Below, one piece after another: positions 35,423-45,930 of a DNA stretch of 64,000 bases (position 1 is its first letter; every line of letters begins with the position of its first letter). This DNA comes from Heliocidaris tuberculata (taxonomy: Eukaryota; Echinodermata; Echinoidea; Camarodonta; Echinometridae): assembly GCA_025618425.1 (NCBI GenBank), contig CM046842.1, positions 33,927,885 to 33,991,884 of the forward strand. The letters run 5' to 3'. The position numbers and the translations under genes are program-made. Under the pieces are notes generated by a model. That model worked only from the letters and a program-made list of their open reading frames with translations. It searched no databases and was not told the DNA's origin.

Positions 35423-36309
35423 GTAATTTTAATGTAGCTATCATATAAAAATGATGGAAAAAAGATGAAAATCATACTGATGCGTTTATCTGTTACTCAC
35501 TATAACCTTACATTACACAATAAGGGGCAAATTTAACTTTAACTTTAAGAATTTACATCAAATAACACGTTTATAGGCTAACATCCCATGAAGTATTATT
35601 TGTTTTCTGCAAGTACTTTAATTTCGGAAATTTAAACTTCTATCAGGTGTACTTTTAGGCAAATGAAAGTTTTCGTAGAACCAGTAAGTACTGAATCTAT
35701 ATGAGTCTAGATTACAATTTATACATAATTTCTCTTCATGGGGGAGGGAAGATTATATTATCCATTAACTTCAATAATGGCTATTACACTAGTAATATAT
35801 CTTGAATATATAATTTCCTAGCATGTTTTTGCAAGTACTTTAATTTGGAAAAATAAAACTTCTCTCAGGCATACTTTTAGGGAAAGGAAAGTTCATGGTA
35901 GAAGCTTGTGTATGAACATATATATTTTAGAACTTTGGGAAATTCGTCCAGTAAGCACTGAATCTATATGTGTGTAGTATATAGTTTATACATAATTTCT
36001 CTTCATAGGGGAGGGGAGATTATATTATCCATTAACTTCAATAATTGCTATTACACTAATAATATATCTTGAATATATCATTTCCCAGCATATGTTTTAT
36101 TTTAAGATGAGTTTGCTCTTTGACTTAGTACTGACATGTAACATTAAACAATTTTAGACTAAAGTTTATTTCATAATCATCAACATTATCATTATATTCA
36201 TTTTATTATCATTATTGTTTTTATTATCCTGACCTTTATTTTTCTTATCAATACTATGATGATCAATATCATTTTAAGTATTAAAATGTCTATCATGATT
36301 TTTCATCAG

Positions 36310-36507
36310 ATTCAAAAGGTATGCCTCAAAGAATGTAATCTAGAGAGTAATGATCCGACGGCATCACGTGACCTAGCCAGGTTTCTTTGTCTCCAGCCTT
36401 GTCTCACCGATCTTACGATAAGCCATCATTGTGATGATGATGATTCCCCGGTGCCGCTTCATGATGAGTTTTACCACGAGATTGCTCGTCTAGCATCATC
36501 ATCAAAG
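36310..36507 (+). CDS. NLR array LRR exon 14 (type A)
   Basis: Phase 0/0, 66 codons, 1,957 bp after the previous type A exon (an A-B dimer period instead of the A-B-C trimer). Confidence 0.88.
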
Positions 36508-37178
36508 GTAATTTTATTGTAGCTATCATACGTCGATGGACAATTTTGGTAAAAATGATGGAAAAAAGATGAAAAATCATATTGATATGTTTATCTGTCA
36601 CTTACTATAACCTCTCATTACACAATAAGGGGCAAATTTAACTCTAATTTATTGGCTCACATCCCATGCAGGATTATTTGTTTTTGCAAGTACTTTAATT
36701 TGGGAAAATAAAACTTCTCTCTGGTATCCTTTCATACTTTCAGGGAAATGAAAGTTCTTGGTAGAAGCTTGTGTACGAGTATATACATTTTAGAACTTTG
36801 GGAAATTCGTCCACTAAGCACTGAATCTATATGAGTGTAGTATATAGTTTATACATAATTTCTCTTCATAGGGGAGGGGAGATTATATTATCCATTAACT
36901 TTAATAATGGCTATTACACTAATAATATATCTTGAATATATCATTTCCCAGCATGTGTTTTATTTTAAGATGAGTTTACTCTTTTACTTAGTACTGACAT
37001 GTAATATTTAATAGTCTTAGATTAAAGTTCCCTTCATTATCATCAACATTATTATGATAATCGTTATATTCATAGTACAATTATCATTGTTATCATTATC
37101 ATTATCTTTATTTTTCTTATCAATACATGATGATCATTATCACTTTAATTATCAAAATTTTCATCATCTTTTCATCAG

Positions 37179-37379
37179 ATTCAAAATTTGCGCCTAGGAT
37201 GTGATCTAAAGAGGAATGATCCGACGGCATCCCGTGACCTAGCCATGTTTCTTTGTCTCCAGCCTTGTCTCACTGATCTTACGATAAGGGGTCATTTTGA
37301 TGATCGTGGTTATTATTGCCCGGTGTGGCTGCATGATGAGTTCTACCACGAGATTGCTCGTCTAGTTTCATCCTCAAAG
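37179..37379 (+). CDS. NLR array LRR exon 15 (type B)
   Basis: Phase 0/0, 67 codons, LGCDLKR with LAMFL. Confidence 0.88.
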
Positions 37380-38273
37380 GTAATTTTAATGTAGCTATCA
37401 TATAAAAATGATGGAAAAAAGATGAAAATCATACTGATGCGTTTATCTGTTACTCACTATAACCTTACATTACACAATAAGGGGCAAATTTAACTTTAAC
37501 TTTAAGAATTTACATCAAATAACACGTTTATAGGCTAACATCCCATGAAGTATTATTTGTTTTCTGCAAGTACTTTAATTTCGGAAATTTAAACTTCTAT
37601 CAGGTGTACTTTTAGGCAAATGAAAGTTTTCGTAGAACCAGTAAGTACTGAATCTATATGAGTCTAGATTACAATTTATACATAATTTCTCTTCATGGGG
37701 GAGGGAAGATTATATTATCCATTAACTTCAATAATGGCTATTACACTAGTAATATATCTTGAATATATAATTTCCTAGCATGTTTTTGCAAGTACTTTAA
37801 TTTGGAAAAATAAAACTTCTCTCAGGCATACTTTTAGGGAAAGGAAAGTTCATGGTAGAAGCTTGTGTATGAACATATATATTTTAGAACTTTGGGAAAT
37901 TCGTCCAGTAAGCACTGAATCTATATGAGTGTAGTATATAGTTTATACATAGTTTCTCTTCATAGGGGAGGGGAGATTATATTATCCATTAACTTCAATA
38001 ATGGCTATTACACTAATAACATATCTTGAATATATCATTTCCCAGCATGTGTTTTATTTTAAGATGAGTTTACTCTTTTACTTAGTACTGACATGTAACA
38101 TTTAATAGTCTTAGATTAAAGTTCCCTTCATTATCATCAACATTATTATGATAATCGTTATATTCATAGTACAATTATCATTGTTATCATTATCATTATC
38201 TTTATTTTTCTTATCAATAGCATGATGATCATTATCACTTTAATTATCAAAATTTTCATCATCTTTTCATCAG

Positions 38274-38477
38274 ATTCAAAATTTGCGCCTAGAAGGATGT
38301 GATCTACAGAGGAATGATCCGACGGCATCCCGTGACCTAGCCAGGTTTCTTTGTCTCCAGCCTTGTCTCACTGATCTTACGATAAGGGGTCATTTTGATG
38401 ATCGTGGTTATTATTGCCCGGTGTGGCTGCATGATGAGTTCTACCACGAGATTGCTCGTCTAGTTTCATCCTCAAAG
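38274..38477 (+). CDS. NLR array LRR exon 16 (type C)
   Basis: Phase 0/0, 68 codons, LEGCDLQR with RGHFDDRG. Its upstream intron matches that of exon 30,219, though the exon differs at the Gln/Lys position. Confidence 0.88.
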
Positions 38478-39371
38478 GTAATTTTAATGTAGCTATCATA
38501 TAAAAATGATGGAAAAAAGATGAAAATCATACTGATGCGTTTATCTGTTACTCACTATAACCTTACATTACACAATAAGGGGCAAATTTAACTTTAACTT
38601 TAAGAATTTACATCAAATAACACGTTTATAGGCTAACATCCCATGAAGTATTATTTGTTTTCTGCAAGTACTTTAATTTCGGAAATTTAAACTTCTATCA
38701 GGTGTACTTTTAGGCAAATGAAAGTTTTCGTAGAACCAGTAAGTACTGAATCTATATGAGTCTAGATTACAATTTATACATAATTTCTCTTCATGGGGGA
38801 GGGAAGATTATATTATCCATTAACTTCAATAATGGCTATTACACTAGTAATATATCTTGAATATATAATTTCCTAGCATGTTTTTGCAAGTACTTTAATT
38901 TGGAAAAATAAAACTTCTCTCAGGCATACTTTTAGGGAAAGGAAAGTTCATGGTAGAAGCTTGTGTATGAACATATATATTTTAGAACTTTGGGAAATTC
39001 GTCCAGTAAGCACTGAATCTATATGAGTGTAGTATATAGTTTATACATAATTTCTCTTCATAGGGGAGGGGAGATTATATTATCCATTAACTTCAATAAT
39101 GGCTATTACACTAATAACATATCTTGAATATATCATTTCCCAGCATGTGTTTTATTTTAAGATGAGTTTACTCTTTTACTTAGTACTGACATGTAACATT
39201 TAATAGTCTTAGATTAAAGTTCCCTTCATTATCATCAACATTATTATGATAATCGTTATATTCATAGTACAATTATCATTGTTATCATTATCATTATCTT
39301 TATTTTTCTTATCAATAGCATGATGATCATTATCACTTTAATTATCAAAATTTTCATCATCTTTTCATCAG

Positions 39372-39575
39372 ATTCAAAATTTGCGCCTAGAAGGATGTGA
39401 TCTACAGAGGAATGATCCGACGGCATCCCGTGACCTAGCCAGGTTTCTTTGTCTCCAGCCTTGTCTCACTGATCTTACGATAAGGGATCATCATGATGAT
39501 CGTGGTTATTATTGCCCGGTAAGGCTGCATGATGAGTTCTACCACGAGATTGCCCGTCTAGCTTCATCCTCAAAG
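39372..39575 (+). CDS. NLR array LRR exon 17 (type C, edge variant)
   Basis: Phase 0/0, 68 codons. RDHHDDRG loop as in exon 24,383, CPVRL instead of CPVWL, and LASSSK as in type A. It is the only array exon followed by a consensus GTAAGT donor. More diverged introns follow, as expected near an array edge. Confidence 0.88.
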
Positions 39576-40259
39576 GTAAGTTTAATGTAGCTTTCATATG
39601 TCGATGGACAATTTTGGTAAAAATGATGGGGGCAAAAAAGATGGAAAATCATATTGATGTCTTTATCTGTTACTCACTATAACCTTCCATTACACAATAA
39701 GGGGCCATTAGAATTTAAATCAAATAACACGTTAATTAACTTACACCCCATGAAGGATTATTTGTTTTTGCAAGTACTTTAATTTCGAAAAATAAAACTT
39801 CTCTCAGGTGTACTTTTAGGGAAAGGAAAGTTCATGGTAGAAACTTGTGTATGAACATACTGTATATATTTTAGAACTTTGGGAAATTCGTCCAGTAAGC
39901 ACTGAATCTATATGAGTGTAGTATATAGTTTATACATAATTTCTCTTCATAGGGGAGGGGAGATTATATTATCCATTAACTTTGATAATGGCTATTACAC
40001 TAATAATATATCTTGAATATATCATTTCCCAGCATGTGTTTTATTTCAAGATGAGTTTACTCTTTTCCTTAGTACTGACATGTAATATTTAATAGTCTTA
40101 GATTAAAGTTCCCTTCATTATCATCAACATTATTATGATAATCGTTATATTCATAGTACAATTATCATTGTTATCATTATCATTATCTTTATTTTTCTTA
40201 TCAATACATGATGATCATTATCACTTTTATTATCAAAATTTTCATCATTTTTTCATCAG

Positions 40260-40457
40260 ATTCAAAATTTGCGCCTAGGATGTGATCTACAGAGGAATGA
40301 TCCGACGGCATCCCGTGACCTAGCCAGGTTTCTTTGTCTCCAGCCTTGTCTCACTGATCTTACGATAAGGGGTCATTTTGATGATGGTTATTGTTCGCCG
40401 GTGTGGCTACATGATGAGTTCTACCACGAGATCGCCCGTCTAGCTTCATCCTCAAAG
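40260..40457 (+). CDS. NLR array LRR exon 18 (type D, 66 codons)
   Basis: Phase 0/0. Starts like type B (LRLGCDL) but with Gln, and has a shortened loop (HFDDGYCSPVWL) and LASSSK end. Its acceptor context is CATTTTTTCATCAG. It is the last array exon, and its sequence is the most distinct. Confidence 0.87.
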
Positions 40458-41440
40458 GTAATTTTAATGTAGCTTTCATATGTCGATGGACAGTTTTGGT
40501 AAAAATGAAGGTTAAAAAAAAGATGGAAAATTATATTGATGCGTTTATCTGTTACTCACTATAACCTTCCATTACACAATAAGGGGCAAATTTAACTCTA
40601 ACCATTAGAATTCAAATCAAATAACACGTTAATTGACTTACATCCCATGAAGGATTATTTGTTTTTGCAAGTACTTTAATTTCGGAAATTTAAACTTCTG
40701 TCAGGTGTACTTTTTGGCAAATGAAAGTTTTCGTAGAAGCAGTAAGTACTGAATCTATATGAGTCTAGATTACAGTATATACATAATTTCTCTTCATAGG
40801 GGAGGGAAGATTATATTATCCATTAACTTCAATAATGGCTATTACACTCATAATATATCTTGAATATATAATTTCCTAGCATGTTTTTGCAAGTACTTCA
40901 ATTTGGAAAAATAAAACTTCTCTCAGGTATACTTTTAGGGAAAGGAAAGTTCATGGTAGAAGCTTTTGTATGAACATACTGTATATATTTTAGAACTTTG
41001 GGAAATTCGTCCGGTAAGCACTGAAGCTATATGAGTCTAGATTACAGTTTATACATAATTTCTCTTCATAGGGGAGGGAAGATTATATTAGCCATTAACT
41101 TCAATAATGGCTATTACACTAGTAATATATTTTGAATATATAATTTCCTATAGCTTTCATATGTTTATGGACAATTTTGTAAAAATGATGGAAAAAAGAT
41201 GGAAAATCATAGTGATGCGTTTATCTGTTACTCACTATAACCTTAAATTACACAATTTTTTTGATACAACCAAAAAAGCGTATTCCATTGCAGCATACAC
41301 ACAATCTAATAAGGGTTATTAGTTATTTTGATGCCCAACTATGGTTAAATTTGTAGTTACAGCCCACAAAATAACAAATAACATTTCTTTTTAATTCAGC
41401 CCCACCTTGCTTAGAATGTATCTGTATATTTTTCTTCCAG
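40458..41440 (+). other. Intron with degenerate right edge of the array
   Basis: Contains two partial units (around 40,740-40,870 and 41,020-41,150). The second has lost its exon: AATTTCCTA runs straight into TAGCTTTCATATG. Unique sequence begins near 41,250 and leads to a good acceptor (TTTTTCTTCCAG). Confidence 0.7.
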
Positions 41441-42164
41441 AACCATTTCTTTACAAGTAATCTGCACTTGGGTAAATGGTCAGAGAAGCTTAAGCGACTG
41501 GGTTATCTACACCAACGTGAAAACATCGGATACGTACCTAACCGCACATCGTTGGCGATTCTCCAAAGAAGAGCTCCCGAAACTCTCTCGTCGCACCAAC
41601 AGTCTGTACAGCCACAGGTAGAGTACTCAACCCTTGTACGTCCACCAGGATGTTTCCAGCAGCATTTAACAACACAAGAAGTCCATCTCTCTGGCCAGAA
41701 GCCAGAAATTCTCCCGTCGCATCAACATTACATACAGCCACAGGTAGAGTACTCAGGCCTTGTCAGTCCATCAGGATGTTTCCAGCAATATTTACGAACA
41801 CAACAAGTCTACCTCTCGGGACAGAAGCCAGGAACTCTGGCACAGCCAGGCCAGAGGGAGCAGGAATCTGACAATTTCACGAAGCTACTTGTCACCGAAT
41901 TCGATCGATTCTTCGAATCATATGTAGCATCTCAAGAAAACAATCAGCGACAGAACACCCAAAGTTATCAGGTAGGAAAGGGCGGTACAACATACAGCTC
42001 GTCCTTGACGTCCCTACCCGATGCTACCAGTACAGTGACTAGTGCAATCAGAAGAGGGCCTCATTCGGGCTTCAAACGCATGTACGAACTTGACGACGAC
42101 TTAGATTCACCCCCTACTCATGATACTAGTGGAAAAAGTTCACAAAGTTGCACACGGCCTGGAG
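41441..42164 (+). CDS. NLR gene, C-terminal tail exon (Gln/Pro-rich, internal duplication)
   Basis: Begins in phase 0 after TTTTTCTTCCAG, fitting the phase-0 end of the LRR array. The tail has no domain I recognise. It contains a direct duplication of 42 residues: unit 1 at 41,594-41,719 and unit 2 at 41,720-41,845, sharing IQPQVEYS/VQPQVEYS, GCFQQ and LSGQKP. After it come a Ser/Thr-rich stretch and an acidic KRMYELDDDLDSPP motif. The exon is taken to end at GGAG before GTAATG (42,165; phase 1) because that matches the next exon. If the donor is not used, translation stops at 42,191-42,193. An alternative donor (CAG-GTAGGA, 41,972) would be out of phase with the next exon. Confidence 0.72.
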
Positions 42165-43092
42165 GTAATGATCATTATGGCAAATTAGTATAGACATGGG
42201 AACTTCATGATGATCATAATGATGATAATGAAGCTGCCTAACCCCTTGATGTCGTGACATATAGGCCTTCGTGAGAGGAAAAAAAAAATGTGTTAACAGA
42301 TTTAGTCATCATAGGTGTACGGGCACAATATTTCGCGAGGGGGGGGGGGGGGGCGGGGCTGACGATTTTTCCCAGTTTTGACAGTTTTTTGTACTGAAAA
42401 TTTGCAGAAATCTTGATTCGGGCATAAAATTACCCATTTATGAGGATTTTCGGGTACCTCGCTGCCCGATTATGAGGCTGTACTAGTTGCCCAAATATCA
42501 GCACTTTGAAAAACCTCAGGGGGAGGGGCTGCAGCCCCAAGCCTATGGATTTAGTGCGTCTTCCAAAACAATGTTATGATTAAACGCAATTCTAAACAAG
42601 TATATAAATAATATCAACTGCACTATGTATTTTTAACTTTTGATGATCGTGATTATGTTCAAAATATAATCAGAGGTTTATGTTCATATATATATATATA
42701 TTTTTCATTTATTTTTGAAAACAGCATTTTAAAATAATACTTTGCGAAGAAACCTTTTATGCAAAAGGGCCATGATTCATAAACGTTATCCGTGTATGTA
42801 TCGAGTATAATTCAGATAATCTGATGAAGCCACTTATGCTTCAGATTCTAATTTCATTCAGTTTATGGACATGATAAATTACCGTTGCCATCGATTAGGC
42901 GAATTCATGGTTTGAACATTGACATGGGTTGGGTTGTTGAATCATCGTGATAAGGTATTTGTCTACTCTTCTACACCCCTTTTATTCTATTAAGTCCCTG
43001 ATTTGTTTCCTACTGAAGCGTTTGATGAAATTATTAATTTGTATTCTCTCTCCCCCTATCCCTCTCTCTCTTCTCCGAATCACACCTAACAG

Positions 43093-43132
43093 AGCAATCT
43101 ACTACATTCACGAGGGGCCATCTGCAGCGAAA
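43093..43132 (+). CDS. NLR gene, 40-nt penultimate exon
   Basis: A very short exon recognised by a long pyrimidine tract (about 43,048-43,076, CTCTCTCCCCCTATCCCTCT and following) with the acceptor CACCTAACAG ending at 43,092, and a GTAAGA donor at 43,133. It enters in phase 1 and leaves in phase 2, exactly what the exons on either side require. It contributes EQSTTFTRGHLQRK across the junctions. Support is splice signals plus phase only. Confidence 0.6.
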
Positions 43133-43594
43133 GTAAGAAAATCTCAAAACAGATTTACCAATACTTTTCTTTCCTGTTGATAACTTTTATACACTCAGAT
43201 TAACGTCCCTATATACTGTCATCCTCCATGGTGTTCCTCAAATAAAGATTTGTTTTAACAGTATTATTTCGTTATTACATAACTGGATGGACAATAGGTC
43301 TACAATGATCTTTTTTTCAATGCAGATTCAGATTAAAACCCATAAACCATCGTTAACCCCCCCCCCCCCTTCTTATGATATAATAATAAAAACCATAACT
43401 GTTGCAAATTTGTTTACTCCTATGAAAGTGTTGTTATTAGTAGAGGTACTGGAAGTGGGGGGGGGGGAGACCCTTTGTCCGCCAAAAAACCCCGGTGCCC
43501 CCCCCCCCCCCCCACACACACACACTTCCATTGTACGAGCCCGACGTTCGACGTTCTGGTTGTTAGTAACCGAAACATAAATCCAAATCTGTTG

Positions 43595-44452
43595 TGTAGC
43601 TGTAGGCCAATAAAAACGAGTCGACAAGTGTTTTTACGGGAGTGTCTCTTTATTGATTCATTAGCTTGAATCCCTTCACTTTCTTCGCTCCATTTCACTC
43701 CGTGAAAACTGCAAGAAACAAACGATATACGGATCATAAGCATCTAAATAATGAGCATCAAATTAAGGTTTAAATTCTGGCAGTCATCTTCTTATGCCAA
43801 ATATATCTTAATCGATAACAAGTCCCTGGTTGATAACAATCGAAACATCTTCAAATTTACCCCTTCAAACCGGGCTTCAAACACTTCATTATAACAACTC
43901 AAAATTTGGGCGTGACCCTTAGGCATTCAAACAAATTTACCCCTTTAATTAAGTTCAATATTTCTTTCCTTATGTTTCTTAAACAGTCTTCAAACTTCTA
44001 TAATATGACCTGAAATGTAAGAAAGGTCATTAATTCTATGAGTTCATTGACTAAATTAACATAAATACTTGTCTGATAATACATATCAATTCACTTTCGT
44101 ACCAAAGGGACATATATTTTCACAGTACGTTTATGTTTACCCACATGAATTCTTATACGTGGTAACATACCGACATAGCATCATTTACATGTATACACAA
44201 GGCAGCCATCTAAAATAGTGCTACGAATATCATCATTATACACACGTTTCCCACAGAAATAATCACTGCAAGGTAAAGTACTAACCTCCTTGCCTCCCTT
44301 TAGTCATTTAAGTTGTCTACAGCTACCAAAATGTTGCAGATATTCTTCAATTGTCACAAACATCTGATCTGTCATGTTTGTCTTTGAAACTCAAATTATG
44401 CTGCCACCGAGGGCGCTCTGACTTTTAGCTCGTAAACTCAAATACACTTACA
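43595..44452 (-). repeat. BEL element 3' LTR
   Basis: On the element strand it starts TGTAAGTG and ends CAGCTACA. 858 bp, same length as the other LTR. Confidence 0.93.
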
Positions 44453-45930
44453 TGGCTCCTTTAAATTAGTACAACTAATTTACCAAACAAATACTATGAG
44501 GCTTCTGCTCTATTTAGAAAACTATAGTACTGGCTGGACTGTTCATTCTCGAACCTCCATACCTAAAGGCAAAACCTCGATTCCCGTCGATTACCTCTCG
44601 TCAGCATTAAATCAGTATATCTCCCACAACATTACGTCAATAAGCCAAGTAGTTGACAATATAGTCATTACTGAAATAAATATGACTTCTTGGATTAATT
44701 TGAGCCACGTCGAAATTCACTAAAAATTATCACAAAAAGCTACAAATATCTTGCTTATGATACATGTACCAATTAGGAACTGCTAAATCCTTGGTCGTAA
44801 ATTTTAACATACAAATATGAAATACTGAAATAGTGCTATTATTCCTATTTCAAAATGCCATTTAATTTTAAATAACATATCTTCATCATCTCTTCTAAAA
44901 TTGGTACATGTACAACTCTTGTCTAAGTAATTTGTAAACATTATGGCCTGATCATGTAAATCAATTTCTTTGAAAATTCAGTAGACAGTGTACATGTATG
45001 TGTACATATCAAATTAGAACCAAAAAACAACAAAGCACATGTGTTTCCACATATATGTGTAGAAAATAAACTTCCATATATGTGTTGTCCTTTACAAAAA
45101 AAAATCCTGAAATGAATGATATCGCATTTCACATTGTCTGTCATGAACTGTTAACTCTGATTTTCCTGAATAAGACAATTGTTAGCATTAATACTGCTAC
45201 ATGGTGCTTATATTGAACAATTTTACCTTCGATATTTCATAAATTTTCAATGAACACAATTATGCACTAAATATTTGTTTCGGCAAAAAACACTATTTAG
45301 AACAATCAAAAACTCAGTGGTCTCTGATTCAGACCCAAGGTGTTATTCTTCAAAATGGTCGTTAGTCTCAATTTGCAGACATGTTTTCTAAACAAGACAA
45401 ATAAGAAATTATGCTTCAATTTAGTTTTAAACAGTCTCTGTCTGTATACATTTCTATAAAATCTCAAATTCAGACCCAATCGGTTTCATAAACAAAAAAT
45501 GTTCATTTAATCTTAAATTCAGACCCGATCAATTTTACGAACTGACAATTTTCATTTAGTCTGAAATTTAGACACATAAAATCTACGAACTGAAAATGTT
45601 CATTGTCTTAAATTCAGACCCAATCAATTCCAAGAATTGACAATTTTCATTTAGTCTGAAATTCAGACACACAATTTCTATGAACTGAAATATGTCACCT
45701 TTGAGTATTACAATGATTTAAACCCAAAGCTACTAGTCTGAATTCAGTCATAGTTGAATGCTTCAGCACAAACGAAAAACAACAATATATAAGCAATTTT
45801 AAAGCTTTCTCGAAGCGCAGTCCAGTTGAATCGAAATTAATGTTATAAAGTCTGTATGGTTCTAAGTTCTTCAATCATTGAAGTAAAATAATCTTATTCT
45901 TCGTCATGGTATGGCTCTTTGGCCGGGAAT
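44453..45930 (-). other. BEL 3' internal region without coding capacity
   Basis: 1.5 kb between the pol stop and the 3' LTR. It has no env-like frame. Its central part (about 45,450-45,700) holds four or five degenerate copies of a 45-60-nt unit around TTAAATTCAGACCCAAT / AGTCTGAAATTCAGACACA with ACGAACTGACAATTTTCATT. Confidence 0.75.

Larger units (their letters stand above)
21180..41290 (+). repeat. Tandem array of LRR-exon units with higher-order A-B-C structure
   Basis: About 20 kb of head-to-tail units of 0.87-1.1 kb. Each has a constant intron block (CATAGGGGAGGGGAGATTAT and its CATGGGGGAGGGAAGATT variant, AAGGGGCAAATTTAACT, ATCATTATC-rich tract before the acceptor) and, in 18 cases, one intact LRR exon. 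Exon order from left: A B C, an exon-less unit, C B, A B C, A B C, A B, A B C, C, D. Start-to-start distances are A-B 869 (five times), B-C 1083 or 1095, C-A 1091, B-A 1088, C-C 1098. A full A-B-C period is 3,055 (28,255 to 31,310) or 3,043 (31,310 to 34,353). Exonless or truncated units lie at both edges. Confidence 0.93.

Noticed and set aside
21180..41290. CRISPR-like regular repeats
   Set aside because: Units are about 1 kb, contain spliced LRR exons and have no short repeat/spacer structure; eukaryotic context.
42947..43180. 77-residue frame as a separate small gene
   Set aside because: Most of it is the pyrimidine tract before the 40-nt exon; only 43,093-43,132 is kept, in a different frame.
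43287..43743. Proline/glycine-rich frames
   Set aside because: Poly-C/poly-G tracts plus LTR sequence.
44496..44723. 75-residue plus-strand frame near the BEL 3' LTR, considered as an env-like or host gene
   Set aside because: Opposite strand to the element, no signal peptide or membrane segment, no domain.
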